A stretch of 64,000 nucleotides of DNA from Amycolatopsis eburnea (GTDB lineage Bacteria > Actinomycetota > Actinomycetes > Mycobacteriales > Pseudonocardiaceae), in NCBI RefSeq assembly GCF_003937945.1, contig NZ_RSEC01000058.1:310001-374000 (forward strand), written 5' to 3'. How positions within the stretch are numbered: position 1 is the stretch's first letter; each line of letters opens with the position of its first letter. The position numbers and the translations under genes were made by a program. Positions 1 through 9,449 of this stretch are shown here, in pieces. Under the pieces are notes generated by a model. It did not search any database, was not told where the DNA came from, and saw only the letters and a list, made by a program, of their open reading frames with translations.

Positions 1-2907
1 GCACGCGAAGTCGTCGACTTCGACGTGCTCGGCGCCGACGGCCTCTTCCTCCTGCACGGCGAAACCGGGGCGGGCAAGACGACGCTGCTCGACGCGATCG
101 CGTTCGCGTTGTTCGGCGTGGTCCCCGGCGCCCGCAACGAAGCCAAGCGGCTGCGCTGCGACCTCGCCGACCCCGACCAGGTCACCGAGGTCGCGCTGGA
201 GCTCACCGTGCAGGGGCACCGGCTGAAGATCGTGCGGAACCCGGAGTACCAGCGGCCGAAGCGGCGCGGCGAGGGCACGACCACCCAGCAGGCCCGGGTG
301 TCGCTGAGCTGGGTCGGCACCGCACCCGCCGGGCTGGCCCCGGAGGGCCTGATCCGGATCGAGGAGGTCGCACGCACGGTCGAGCGGCTGCTCGGGATGA
401 CCGCGGCGCAGTTCTTCCAGGTGGTGCTGCTGCCGCAGGGCGAGTTCGCCCGGTTCCTGCGGTCGGACACCGCCGAGCGCGAGAAGCTCCTCGAGCGGCT
501 GTTCGGCACCGAGCGCTTCGCCGACGTCGAACGCTGGTTCGCCGACCTGCGGGCCGAGCGCGGGCGCGAGCTGGACGGCCGCCGGCGGGACGTGCGGGAG
601 CTGCTGGCCAGGTACGCGCAGGAGGCCCAGCAGGACCCACCGGAGACGGACGTCGCCGAGTGGGTCGGCGCGGTGCTCGCCGCGTCGGAAGAGCGCGTCG
701 GGCAGGTCACCGCCGAGGAATTGCGGGCGCGGTCGGCCGCCCAGCGCGCGGACGCTTTCCTGCAGGAAGAACGCGCCGGTGCGGAGAAGATCCGCCGCGT
801 CCGCACCGCACACCTGCGGCTGCTCGAGATCACCGAGCAGGCGCCGCAGCGGGCCGAGTGGGCGCGGGAGGTCGCGGCCGCCCGCCGCGCGGCCGGGGTC
901 GCCGTCGAGGCCGACCTGCTCGACCGCCGGACCGCCGAACTCGCCGAGGCCGAGCGGGTGGAGCAGGCCCGTGGCGCGCACCTGCGGGAATTCGGCACCC
1001 GCGCGACCGGCGACCTGAAGGCACGGGCGGCGGCCGCGCGGGAAGAGGCCGGAGCCGTCGCCGAGCTGGTCGCCGAAGCCGAGCAGCAGCAGCTCGACGT
1101 CATGCGGCGCGACGACCGGAAGCTGGCCGCCGTCACGGCCCAGCAGCAGGTCGAGCAGCTGACCGCCGAGCTGGCCGCGCTGCCCGGTCAGCTGGCCAAG
1201 CTGCGCGCGGACGCGCTCGCGGCGGCCGAAGCGGAGGCGAAGCTCGACGGCGCCCGTGCCCGGGTCGAGGAGCTGAGGGCCGTGGCGCGCGACGCGGCCG
1301 AACTGCCCGAAGCGCGAGCGAAAGTCGGGCGGGGCGAAGCGAAGCTGCGCGAGGTGGTCGATGCGCACCAGGAAGCCCGGCAACGGCGGCTCGACCTGCG
1401 GGAGCGGCGGCTCGACGGGATGGCGGCCGAGCTGGCCGCCGCGCTGCCGGACGGCGCGCCGTGCCCGGTGTGCGGGTCGGCGGAGCACCCGGCGAAGGCG
1501 AACCGGGACGTCGAGCTGGTCGACCCGGCGGAGGAGCGCGCCGCCGAAGAAGCCGAGCAAGCGGCGGACGCGGTGCGGCAGCGGGTCGTGGTCGCGCTGG
1601 AAGAGGCGAAGGCGCGGCTGGCGGGCCTGGTGGAACGGCTGGCCGGGCGCACGGCCGAGTCGATCACCGCCGAGCTGGCGGAGGCGCGTTCGGCGGTCGC
1701 GGCGCTGACCGAGCAGGCGGCCGGGAAGGCGAAGCTGGGCCAGCAGGTCGTCCTCCTGGAGCGTGACCTCGAAGCGCGGACCGAACGCCGCCGGCAGGCG
1801 GAGCAGGCGGCGACCGAGGCGACGACCGACGTCCGCGCGCTGGAAGAACGGCTGGCCGAGCGCGAACGCCGCCTGGTCGCCGGCCGCGGCGGGTTCGCGG
1901 ACGTCGGGGCGCGGCGTACGCACCTGATCGGCCTGGCCGAAGCCCTCGAAGCGGTCGCCGAAGCCCGGACGGCGGTGGCCGGCGCCAGGGAACGGGTGGC
2001 CGAGCAACGCTCGCTCGTCGAGCTGGCGGTCGAGGCGAAGGGGTTCACGTCGCTGAAGAAGGCGCGGGCCGCCATGCTGCCGGACGAGCAGATCGAGAAG
2101 CTCGAACAGGGCATCGCCGAGGCCGAGGCCGCTGCAGCCGGGGCACGGGCGCTGCTGTCCGAGCCGGACCTGTTCGGGATCTCGCCGGACGACGTCGCCG
2201 ACGTCGACCGCGCGGCCGACGCGGCCGAGCTGGCGCGGGCGCGCGCCGATTCGGCGTACGCGTCGCTGCGCGCGGCCACCGCGCAGCACGAGGAACTGAC
2301 CCGGCTGGCCGGCCTGCTGAAGAAGGCGCTCGCCGGGTTGGCGCCGGCCGAAGCGGCGTACGCCGAGCTGCGGGCGCTGGCGGAGGTCGTCAACGGGCGC
2401 GGGCAGAACAGCCGCAAGATGTCGCTGCGGTCGTACGTGCTGGCGGCGCGGCTGGAGGAAGTGGCGGTCGCCGCGACGCACCGGCTGCGCACGATGAGCC
2501 AGGGGCGCTACTCCTTCGTGCACACGGACGCCGCCGGGGCGCGCGGCACTCGCGGCGGGCTCGGCATCGACGTGCTGGACGACTATTCGGGCACCATCCG
2601 CCCGGCGAAGACGCTGTCCGGCGGCGAGTCGTTCCTCGCGTCGCTGGCCCTCGCGCTGGGGCTGGCCGACGTCGTCGCCGGGGAAACCGGCGGCGCGCTG
2701 CTCGACACGCTGTTCGTCGACGAGGGCTTCGGCACCCTGGACGCCGAAACGCTCGACGTCGTGATGAACATCCTCGACGAGCTGCGCGCCGGCGGCCGGG
2801 TGGTCGGGCTCGTGTCGCACGTCGAGGAGCTGCGGCAGCGCATCCCGACCCGGTTGCGCGTCCGCAAGTCCCGCACGGGCTCGACATTGGAGGTGCGCGC
2901 CGGCTGA
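1..2907 (+). CDS. sbcC: SbcC-type exonuclease subunit (5' end outside window)
   Basis: This is the SMC/Rad50-like ATPase subunit of the SbcCD nuclease, which processes DNA ends and hairpins in the cytoplasm. The reading frame is open from base 1, so the true start lies upstream; judged from the family, about 15 residues are missing. Walker A (GETGAGKTT) is at residues 20-28 of the visible part. Long Glu/Ala/Arg-rich coiled-coil arms flank a zinc hook CPVC (C488, C491). The ABC signature LSGGESF and Walker B (LFVDEGFGTLD) follow near the C-terminus. The visible length, about 968 residues, fits the family. The nuclease partner sbcD would be expected just upstream, outside the window. Confidence 0.95.
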   Translation, partial: AREVVDFDVLGADGLFLLHGETGAGKTTLLDAIAFALFGVVPGARNEAKRLRCDLADPDQVTEVALELTVQGHRLKIVRNPEYQRPKRRGEGTTTQQARVSLSWVGTAPAGLAPEGLIRIEEVARTVERLLGMTAAQFFQVVLLPQGEFARFLRSDTAEREKLLERLFGTERFADVERWFADLRAERGRELDGRRRDVRELLARYAQEAQQDPPETDVAEWVGAVLAASEERVGQVTAEELRARSAAQRADAFLQEERAGAEKIRRVRTAHLRLLEITEQAPQRAEWAREVAAARRAAGVAVEADLLDRRTAELAEAERVEQARGAHLREFGTRATGDLKARAAAAREEAGAVAELVAEAEQQQLDVMRRDDRKLAAVTAQQQVEQLTAELAALPGQLAKLRADALAAAEAEAKLDGARARVEELRAVARDAAELPEARAKVGRGEAKLREVVDAHQEARQRRLDLRERRLDGMAAELAAALPDGAPCPVCGSAEHPAKANRDVELVDPAEERAAEEAEQAADAVRQRVVVALEEAKARLAGLVERLAGRTAESITAELAEARSAVAALTEQAAGKAKLGQQVVLLERDLEARTERRRQAEQAATEATTDVRALEERLAERERRLVAGRGGFADVGARRTHLIGLAEALEAVAEARTAVAGARERVAEQRSLVELAVEAKGFTSLKKARAAMLPDEQIEKLEQGIAEAEAAAAGARALLSEPDLFGISPDDVADVDRAADAAELARARADSAYASLRAATAQHEELTRLAGLLKKALAGLAPAEAAYAELRALAEVVNGRGQNSRKMSLRSYVLAARLEEVAVAATHRLRTMSQGRYSFVHTDAAGARGTRGGLGIDVLDDYSGTIRPAKTLSGGESFLASLALALGLADVVAGETGGALLDTLFVDEGFGTLDAETLDVVMNILDELRAGGRVVGLVSHVEELRQRIPTRLRVRKSRTGSTLEVRAG

Positions 2908-2928
2908 TCGCTCGGACAAGATGAAGCC

Positions 2929-3120
2929 ATGACGGACCAGCCGCCGAACGGCCTGCCCCGCTACCGCCTGCTCACCGGCCCCGACGACGCGAAGTTCTGC
3001 CACCGCGTCAGCGAGGCGCTCGAACTCGGCTACCGCCTGCACGGCTCGCCGGCGGCGACGTTCGACGGCGACCAGGTGATCGTGGCCCAGGCCCTGCTGT
3101 GGCAGGGCGAGCAGGGCTGA
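2929..3120 (+). CDS. DUF1737 domain protein
   Basis: A 63-residue cytoplasmic protein that follows sbcC by 21 bases on the same strand. The whole protein matches the DUF1737 pattern as I know it: RYRLLTGPDDAKFC, then HRVSEALELGY, then LHGSP and a final VIVAQAL. The function of the family is unknown. It ends six bases before the convergent ada-alkA gene. The ATG start follows a loosely purine-rich stretch. There is no signal peptide or membrane segment. Confidence 0.8.
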   Translation: MTDQPPNGLPRYRLLTGPDDAKFCHRVSEALELGYRLHGSPAATFDGDQVIVAQALLWQGEQG

Positions 3121-3126
3121 CGCGCC

Positions 3127-4521
3127 TCAGCCGGCGGCTTGCTGGAGGTACCGCCCGGCGTAGGAGCACCACGGCGTCCACTGCCGCGCGTGGTCCGGCA
3201 GCGACTCCGCAGCGATGCCCAGCGCCGCGGCGCCCTGCCGGAGGGCGGGGTCCTCGGCGAGCAGCACGTCGGGGGCGCCGAGGACGCGCATGACCACGTA
3301 GTCCGCGGTCGACGGGTCGACGCCCGGGCAGGCCAGCAGCTCCGTGCGCAGGTCGGCGGCGTCGCGGCCGACGTGCACGTCGAGCCGTCCCTCGGCGAGC
3401 GCGGTGGCGACGGGGTGGCCGGTGGCCGCGATGGCGGCCGTGGCCGGGAAGAGCCGCGTCACGCCCCACTCGCCGGGGACCTCCTCGCCGAGCGAGGCAG
3501 CCACCTGGTCGCCGAGCAGGGTGCGGAGCAGGAGCTCCTCGCCGTCCACCGCGCCCGGCACCCGGATCCCCGGTGTCGCCGTGACCAGCGGTGCCAGCGC
3601 CGGGTCGGCGCCGAGGACGCGGGTGACCGCCGCCGGGTCGGCGTCGAGGTCGAGCAGCCGGCGCACCCGGCTGACCGCGCTGCCGAGGTCGCGCAGGTCG
3701 GTGAGCACCAGCTCGCAGCGCACGTGGTCCGGTTGCGGCGTCAGCCGGACCACGCCGGTGCCGTGGGCGAGCCGCAAGGTCCGGGCGTAGGACTCCGACG
3801 TGACGGCCTCGACGCCCGGCAACGCGTCGTCGGCGAAGAAGCGAAGCAACCCCACGGCGTCGAACGGCGGCCGGAACGGCAACCGCAGGCTGAGCCGCGT
3901 CCCGCTCACGTCGCCGTGACGTCCTCGTCGTGAAGCCGCGAAGGCGCGAAGCTGCGAAGGCGTGGTCGCGAAGACTTCGCGGATCGTCTCGTTGAACTGC
4001 CGAACGCTGGAGAAACCCGCGGCGAACGCGACGTCGGTCAGCGGCAGCTCGGACAGCTCGATGAGCAGCCGCGCCGAGTGCGCGCGGTGCGCACGGGCCA
4101 GTGCGAGCGGGCCGGCGCCGAGTTCGGCGGTCAGGACCCGGCCGAGCTGGCGTTCCGAGTAGCCGAGCCGGCGCGCGAGGCCGGGGACGCCTTCGCGCTC
4201 CACGGTCCCGTCCGAGATCAGGCGCATCGCCCGCGCCGCGAGGTCGGCGCGCACGTTCCAGTCGGGCGAGCCGGGCACGGCGTCGGGCAGGCAGCGGCGG
4301 CAGGCGCGGAAGCCGTTGGCCTGCGCCGCCGCCGACGTCGGGAAGAAGCGGACGTTCTGCGCCTTGGGCGTCGACGCCGGGCACGACGGGCGGCAGTAGA
4401 TGCCGGTGGTGCGGACGGCCATGATGAACTGGCCGTCGAAGCGCGAGTCGCGGGCGGTGACCACGCGGTAGCAGCGTTCGACGTCGCGCCAGAGTGCCGG
4501 CGGCTCGGTTGTCGTGACCAT
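3127..4521 (-). CDS. Ada-AlkA fusion: methylphosphotriester sensor / 3-methyladenine DNA glycosylase
   Basis: A fused alkylation-repair protein of about 464 residues. The N-terminal Ada zinc domain has four Cys ligands, C43, C47, C74 and C77, with the same spacing as E. coli Ada; C43 should accept the methyl group from phosphotriesters. An AraC-type helix-turn-helix follows (LTDVAFAAGFSSVRQFNETIRE). The C-terminal half is an AlkA-type N-domain plus an HhH-GPD glycosylase fold that removes alkylated bases. I chose the ATG at 4521 (MVTTTEPP) over the one four codons upstream. It probably activates its own expression after alkylation damage, as Ada does; this is inference, no operator was identified. 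Confidence 0.9.
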   Translation of the reverse strand: MVTTTEPPALWRDVERCYRVVTARDSRFDGQFIMAVRTTGIYCRPSCPASTPKAQNVRFFPTSAAAQANGFRACRRCLPDAVPGSPDWNVRADLAARAMRLISDGTVEREGVPGLARRLGYSERQLGRVLTAELGAGPLALARAHRAHSARLLIELSELPLTDVAFAAGFSSVRQFNETIREVFATTPSQLRAFAASRRGRHGDVSGTRLSLRLPFRPPFDAVGLLRFFADDALPGVEAVTSESYARTLRLAHGTGVVRLTPQPDHVRCELVLTDLRDLGSAVSRVRRLLDLDADPAAVTRVLGADPALAPLVTATPGIRVPGAVDGEELLLRTLLGDQVAASLGEEVPGEWGVTRLFPATAAIAATGHPVATALAEGRLDVHVGRDAADLRTELLACPGVDPSTADYVVMRVLGAPDVLLAEDPALRQGAAALGIAAESLPDHARQWTPWCSYAGRYLQQAAG

Positions 4522-4623
4522 GTATCCGAGCATGTCAGCAGGTCAGCGCCGTGTCTGGCGGAAATCCGACGCGGCGTTGGGTGCGTGGGGCCGGGGCGGG
4601 GGAGACACGTAGACTGCGGGGTC

Positions 4624-5706
<1,083 letters not shown>

Positions 5707-5803
5707 GCCGGGAGCTCACCAATGCCGCATCAACGGGGATGCGAAGTCACTCGGCGAAGCGCGTTGGCGTCGCTGCGCCGCATTGTCAGGTCACAGCTCG
5801 GAC

Positions 5804-6343
5804 TCACCAAGCGCTGACGAGCGACCTGGCTGCGACGTCGGCGTCATGGCCCGAAAGCCGCGCCGCGATGGCGGTCTTCAGCACTGCCGCAGTTTGGCCG
5901 AAGATCATTTCGGACGAGTTGATCAGGTCGAAACCCGCGCGGTCGATCGTGAGTGTCCCCGCGGGGAGATTGGGGCCTTCGGCCAGCGCACCGGCCACTG
6001 CTCGGGCGAACTCGCTGGGCAACCCGACTGTGAACGGTTCCTTCCACAACACGCTCGGGCAGGTTGGCTCGTCGTCGGCGTCGAACAGCCCGAAGGCCGC
6101 CACCGCAACGGCGAACTGCGTTCGGTCGCCCTGGCCGGGCACGAACTGCGCGCCGAGAAGGGCGCGCGGCGCTAGACCACCGAATCGTCGCAGGACTTCG
6201 ACGTGCATCCGGAGGGGGTTCGCCGGGCCGGCGATGGCCGGTCGGGACGACGACCGCAGCCACTCCGCTGCCTGGTAAGCCGCTGAGTGATCGCCTTCGC
6301 CGATCGCGACGATGCCGTGCCGTTCCACTTCAACGATCGTCAT
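5804..6343 (-). CDS. Putative immunity protein of the upstream toxin
   Basis: A 179-residue soluble protein that I do not recognise by family. Its ATG overlaps the stop of the toxin gene in an ATGA arrangement at 6340-6343, so the two are translationally coupled and made together. Position directly after a polymorphic toxin, small size and acidic soluble character are what immunity proteins show; the role is inferred from this context alone. The start MTIVEVERHG at 6343 fits the coupling better than the longer in-frame start at 6376. It is the last gene of a four-gene minus-strand cassette. Confidence 0.6.
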   Translation of the reverse strand: MTIVEVERHGIVAIGEGDHSAAYQAAEWLRSSSRPAIAGPANPLRMHVEVLRRFGGLAPRALLGAQFVPGQGDRTQFAVAVAAFGLFDADDEPTCPSVLWKEPFTVGLPSEFARAVAGALAEGPNLPAGTLTIDRAGFDLINSSEMIFGQTAAVLKTAIAARLSGHDADVAARSLVSAW

Positions 6344-7578
6344 CGCGGTCCCAACCCGTTCATCTTTCGCCACCACGGACCGAACAGGGGTTCCTGGTCG
6401 ATCACGTCGGGATCATAATTCTTGCCGGGAGGATGGGTCTGCAAAGCCTCGGCATGCGCCTCCTCGTAGCTCATTCCGCCATCCATCAGCTTCGCCTCGA
6501 GTGATTCGTGGCGCATGAAGTTGGTCTGCGCCTCCGACAGCGGCTTACCTTCAGACAGGGCCTTCCCGATCCGGTCCAGCATCACGTCGTTCGGTCCGAA
6601 ATGATCAAGGCCGGGCCGGGAAAGATGGTCCCTGACCTTGGACACGTCGGTAGGGGTGAACCTGGTGGACACGTCCGGGGTGCCGCTCTCTCCCGGGAGG
6701 CCGGGCTCCGAATCGGGCTCGTGCTCGCCGTGCCCGGGAGCGCGCTCCTTGAGCAGCTTTCCGGCGCCGAACGCGGTGAACCCGAGCAGCACGTTGCCGG
6801 TGATCTTGCCCAGTGCACGGTCGCCGTGGCCGTTGGCCCAGTCGTCCCAGGCGACCATCTCCTTGAAAGTGTCAACCGGATGTGCGATGTTGTGCGCCAT
6901 CGATGCGACGACTTCAGCCGGATCCGCGAGGATCTGGTAGAGGCCCTCACCTGCCCCCTTGATGCTGTCCCAGATGCCGCCGAAGAAGTTCGCATCTGCC
7001 TGCTTTCGGGAGTCCTGCGGCGCTACTGCTCCCTCATAGCGGAGTGCGTCAGCCGTCAGGTTGCCTACGCTCGCCAATTGCTGCCGAGCGCGGTTCAGTA
7101 TGTCCCGCGCGGCTTGCCGCTGAGCCTCGCCGGGGTCGGTGAACGGCGGGGCCTGCACCGCGGTCGGGTCACCGTGTTGTGCGTTCGCCCTGGTCTTCGC
7201 GTCGGCATCGGCAACAGCGCGATCATGGTCGGTCTTCGCTTGCTGGGTGGCGCTGTCACCCTGCTGCCACTGGGCGATGGCTTCGGCTGCCTGCCCTTGC
7301 GCCCAGGAGAGGCAGTTCGCGAAGTCCGTCAGCGCGAGAGCGGCGTTGTCCAACGAGTCGCCGGCCTGCCCCCAGCGAGGCACCTCGGTCTGATGGTCTT
7401 CGTGAAACTTGTCCGCCGCTGGTCCCTGCCAGGCGCCGGTGTCGATCCGCCGGAGCGCGTCCCCGACCGCGTGGGCCGTCTTGGCTCGTTCGCTCAGTAC
7501 TCGGGCGTTCTCGAACACGGCTGGCGGATCGCCGGGGATCAAGGCCTTCGGATCGGCCGTCTGGCCCAGCTCCGCCAT
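6340..7578 (-). CDS. Polymorphic toxin, predicted type VII-secreted (WXG-like N-terminus, unknown C-terminal domain)
   Basis: About 412 residues. The N-terminal ~190 residues are helical and Ala/Gln-rich with a central TGAWQGPAADKF, a W-x-G turn of the WXG100/PPE-like kind that directs export by ESX systems. A middle segment (FFGGIWDSIKGAGEGLYQILADP) precedes a hydrophobic GKITGNVLLGFTAFGAG stretch and a Pro/Glu/Ser-rich linker. The last ~110 residues form a separate polar module with RHESLEAKLM and SYEEAHAEAL, which could be the toxic domain; its activity is unknown to me. I chose the ATG at 7578 because it overlaps the previous stop (ATGA). An immunity candidate overlaps its 3' end. Confidence 0.7.
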   Translation of the reverse strand: MAELGQTADPKALIPGDPPAVFENARVLSERAKTAHAVGDALRRIDTGAWQGPAADKFHEDHQTEVPRWGQAGDSLDNAALALTDFANCLSWAQGQAAEAIAQWQQGDSATQQAKTDHDRAVADADAKTRANAQHGDPTAVQAPPFTDPGEAQRQAARDILNRARQQLASVGNLTADALRYEGAVAPQDSRKQADANFFGGIWDSIKGAGEGLYQILADPAEVVASMAHNIAHPVDTFKEMVAWDDWANGHGDRALGKITGNVLLGFTAFGAGKLLKERAPGHGEHEPDSEPGLPGESGTPDVSTRFTPTDVSKVRDHLSRPGLDHFGPNDVMLDRIGKALSEGKPLSEAQTNFMRHESLEAKLMDGGMSYEEAHAEALQTHPPGKNYDPDVIDQEPLFGPWWRKMNGLGPR

Positions 7579-7919
7579 CAGACTGCGCCAATCGTCGGCT
7601 CGTCGGGCGAGACCGCGGCCCACCCGGGATCGGACTTCAGCGCCGCTGTGTTGGTGTGCTCGGTCGCCCGGTAGGCGGATGCTGCCTTGCCGAGTAGGTC
7701 CCCGAGGTCACCGGCGCGATCAGACAGCGCGTCGAGCCCGACACTCCATCGGCCACATAACTCCGCGAGTGCGTCGTGTACGCCGTTGTGGCCATACAGG
7801 CCTGGTTCACCGCAAAGGCCGCGAAGCTCGAAGCTGTCTTGGTCGTGTACTACGGCGCGCATGTTCTTCGATGCGTTTTCCAGCACGTCGACGTCGACGT
7901 GAAAGCCTGGACCATCCAC
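7578..7919 (-). CDS. WXG100/EspC-like type VII secretion partner
   Basis: A 113-residue, mostly helical protein starting MDGPGFHVDVDVLENASKNM. It resembles the small type VII secretion target proteins that precede large toxins in actinomycetes: a short N-terminal helix, a turn, then a long helix containing LCGRWSVGLDALSDRAGDLGDLLGKAASAYRATE. It likely pairs with the adjacent toxin for export. Its stop overlaps the toxin ATG by an ATGA, and it starts 35 bases after the SseB-like gene. No signal peptide is present. The call rests on general shape and context, not on a strong motif. Confidence 0.65.
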   Translation of the reverse strand: MDGPGFHVDVDVLENASKNMRAVVHDQDSFELRGLCGEPGLYGHNGVHDALAELCGRWSVGLDALSDRAGDLGDLLGKAASAYRATEHTNTAALKSDPGWAAVSPDEPTIGAV

Positions 7920-7954
7920 CCCTCTTCGCCCCCTCTGCCGGCTGCGTCAGGCAA

Positions 7955-8368
7955 CTACTCCGCCTTGCGTCCCCGCTCTCCCGCGTGTGCCCATGCCCGC
8001 GCGATCAATTCCGGAGGCGCCATCCGAGACAGGACCGGGAATCGGTGCGCATCGTCGGGGTCGACCATCAGACCCACGCCGGGTGGGACCAGTTCCAACA
8101 GATCCGCACCCGTTGTAGTGAAGTAGTCGCACTCGCCGACGTGTGCGGCCAGCCGTTCGAGTGTCGTGAAAACGGTCATCCATTTGCCGCGTTCGCCAAG
8201 ATCGGTCGCCAGTAACGCTGGCTTCTCCGGTCGCTGCGCGTAGACCAACGCATTCACGAATGCCTCGACGAAGTCACCTGGACCCCGGTTGCCACTCCAA
8301 ACCTGCTGCGCAACGATCGCCAGGCAAGCTTCAGCTGCCCCTTCGTCACGTTTCACGCTCGGTACCAT
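7955..8368 (-). CDS. SseB-like type VII secretion-associated protein
   Basis: A 137-residue cytoplasmic protein with the SseB N-terminal pattern: GPGDFVEAFVNALVYAQRP, then GKWMTVFTTLERLAAHVG, a TTTGADLLELVPPGVGLMVDPD segment and a C-terminal FPVL. Annotated relatives are called type VII secretion system-associated proteins and sit next to WXG and toxin genes, as here. The upstream open frame extends another 99 codons but is Arg/Ser-rich and unlike the family, so I place the start at the ATG at 8368, although it lacks a clear Shine-Dalgarno. It is the first gene of the toxin cassette; a chaperone-like role is inference. Confidence 0.7.
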   Translation of the reverse strand: MVPSVKRDEGAAEACLAIVAQQVWSGNRGPGDFVEAFVNALVYAQRPEKPALLATDLGERGKWMTVFTTLERLAAHVGECDYFTTTGADLLELVPPGVGLMVDPDDAHRFPVLSRMAPPELIARAWAHAGERGRKAE

Positions 8369-8715
8369 ACTTGCTGTAACCGGCCTGTTCAACGAGCGAA
8401 CGCACTCGCCGGAACGCGCGCTGCCCGACGCGACTCTCGCTGCGTGGGACAGAAAGCGCCCGATTTGTCCTGACCCACTGGCAACGCGGGGCTTGGATCG
8501 AACGTCGCGGCCCGGAGGGTCGTGAGGCACGCTCGGTGCAGCAGGAAGAGCAAGAGCGAAGAGACCCAGGGTGCTTTGGCGGCGTCCGCTGCCCGGACAT
8601 CGAGTGGTCTTCTTGGATTCAAGTCGGCGATCAAGTCGCTTTCGTCTGACGAGGCAGTGCCGCACACGCTGCGTAAGCGAGAACTACCGAGTGTTGCTTT
8701 CATTCGGCGCAGGGT
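8369..8715. other. Intergenic region between toxin cassette and wHTH gene
   Basis: About 350 bases between two divergent units. I see no credible gene here: the short open frames on both strands look like random GC-rich translations. It must hold the promoter of the minus-strand toxin cassette, which I could not place with confidence, and at its right end the palindromic operator described separately. Confidence 0.5.
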
Positions 8716-8735
8716 ATGCTGCGCCCAATGAAAGC
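8696..8735 (+). promoter_or_regulatory. 40-bp palindromic operator over a leaderless promoter
   Basis: Two 17-base arms, GCTTTCATTCGGCGCAG and CTGCGCCCAATGAAAGC, pair with one mismatch around the six-base centre GGTATG. The centre holds a -10-like TATGCT (8715-8720) seven bases before the ATG at 8728, which suggests a transcript starting at or next to the start codon with no leader. A protein bound to the palindrome would cover both the -10 and the start. The downstream gene has a DNA-binding domain, so autoregulation is the obvious reading (inference). Confidence 0.7.
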
Positions 8736-9321
8736 TTCGCCGAGCCTGCTGCCCTTGCTGCGTTCGCGCATGCAGGGTGAGCTGCTGGCGCTGGTCCTGC
8801 TGCACCCGGAGCGCGAGTACAGCATCACCGAGCTCGCCGAGGCCTGCGGTGTCACGCCGACGGCCGTGCTGTGCGAGGTCGAACGGCTCGTCGTCGGCGG
8901 CATCCTGGAAGACCGGCGGGTCGGCCGCAGCCGGCTCGTCAAAGCCCGCACGGACACCCCTCTCTACCGGCCGTTGAGCGAGGTCATCGCGGTCACCTTC
9001 GGGCCGCGGCCGCTGCTCGCCGAGGCCTTGTCGGGTCTGGCGGGTGTGCGCGAGGCCTACATCTACGGGTCCTGGGCCGCGCGCTACAGCGGCGAACCGG
9101 GCCGGCCACCCGGGGACGTCGACGTGCTCGTCGTCGGCTCGCCTGCCCCGGACGCGCTCTTCGACCTGGCCGGGGGCGTGTCGCGCAGGCTGGGCCGCGA
9201 GGTCAACGTCCACCGGATCTCGCCGGCCTCGTGGGCGGCGAGCAGCACGGATCCGTTCCTCGTCAGCGTGCGTGAGCGTCCGCTGATCCCGTTGTCACTC
9301 GACCAGGAGACTTCCCGATGA
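8728..9321 (+). CDS. Winged-helix / MNT-type nucleotidyltransferase fusion
   Basis: About 197 residues. Residues ~10-75 form a winged helix-turn-helix (SITELAEACGVTPTAVLCEVERLVVGGILEDRRVGRSRLVKA). Residues ~95-165 form a minimal nucleotidyltransferase with the pol-beta signature GSWAARYSGE and the acidic pair in GDVDVLVVG. Proteins of this layout act as MNT antitoxins to HEPN ribonucleases, which they adenylylate. The ATG at 8728 is preferred over the one at 8716 because it fits the leaderless promoter. Its stop overlaps the next ATG (ATGA, 9318-9321), which opens a broken HEPN gene, so this may be an antitoxin whose toxin is lost. Confidence 0.8.
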   Translation: MKASPSLLPLLRSRMQGELLALVLLHPEREYSITELAEACGVTPTAVLCEVERLVVGGILEDRRVGRSRLVKARTDTPLYRPLSEVIAVTFGPRPLLAEALSGLAGVREAYIYGSWAARYSGEPGRPPGDVDVLVVGSPAPDALFDLAGGVSRRLGREVNVHRISPASWAASSTDPFLVSVRERPLIPLSLDQETSR

Positions 9322-9449
9322 CCCGGTGGAACCAAGGGCGCGCGACGATCGACGCGCTCATCGCGCGCGGTTCCCTCGAACACGTCCCGGCTTCGCGGGA
9401 AGCCGCGGGGGTTGCGGAGAAGGCGATCCCCATCATGCCCCGCTACTGA
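9318..9449 (+). pseudogene. Truncated HEPN-domain toxin remnant
   Basis: A 43-codon frame starting MTRWNQGRATIDALIARGS, then LEHVPASRE. This opening matches the N-terminus I know from HEPN proteins paired with MNT nucleotidyltransferases, which continue for well over 100 residues. Here it ends in IPIMPRY and a stop, without the helical bundle or the RX4-6H ribonuclease motif. It overlaps the upstream stop by ATGA and the downstream start by TGATG, so a deletion appears to have joined the toxin's head to the next gene. It could still make a short peptide. Confidence 0.65.

Noticed and set aside
7955..8665. Longer form (236 residues) of the SseB-like protein
   Set aside because: The added N-terminal 99 residues are Arg/Ser-rich and unlike the family; the ATG at 8368 gives the normal size.
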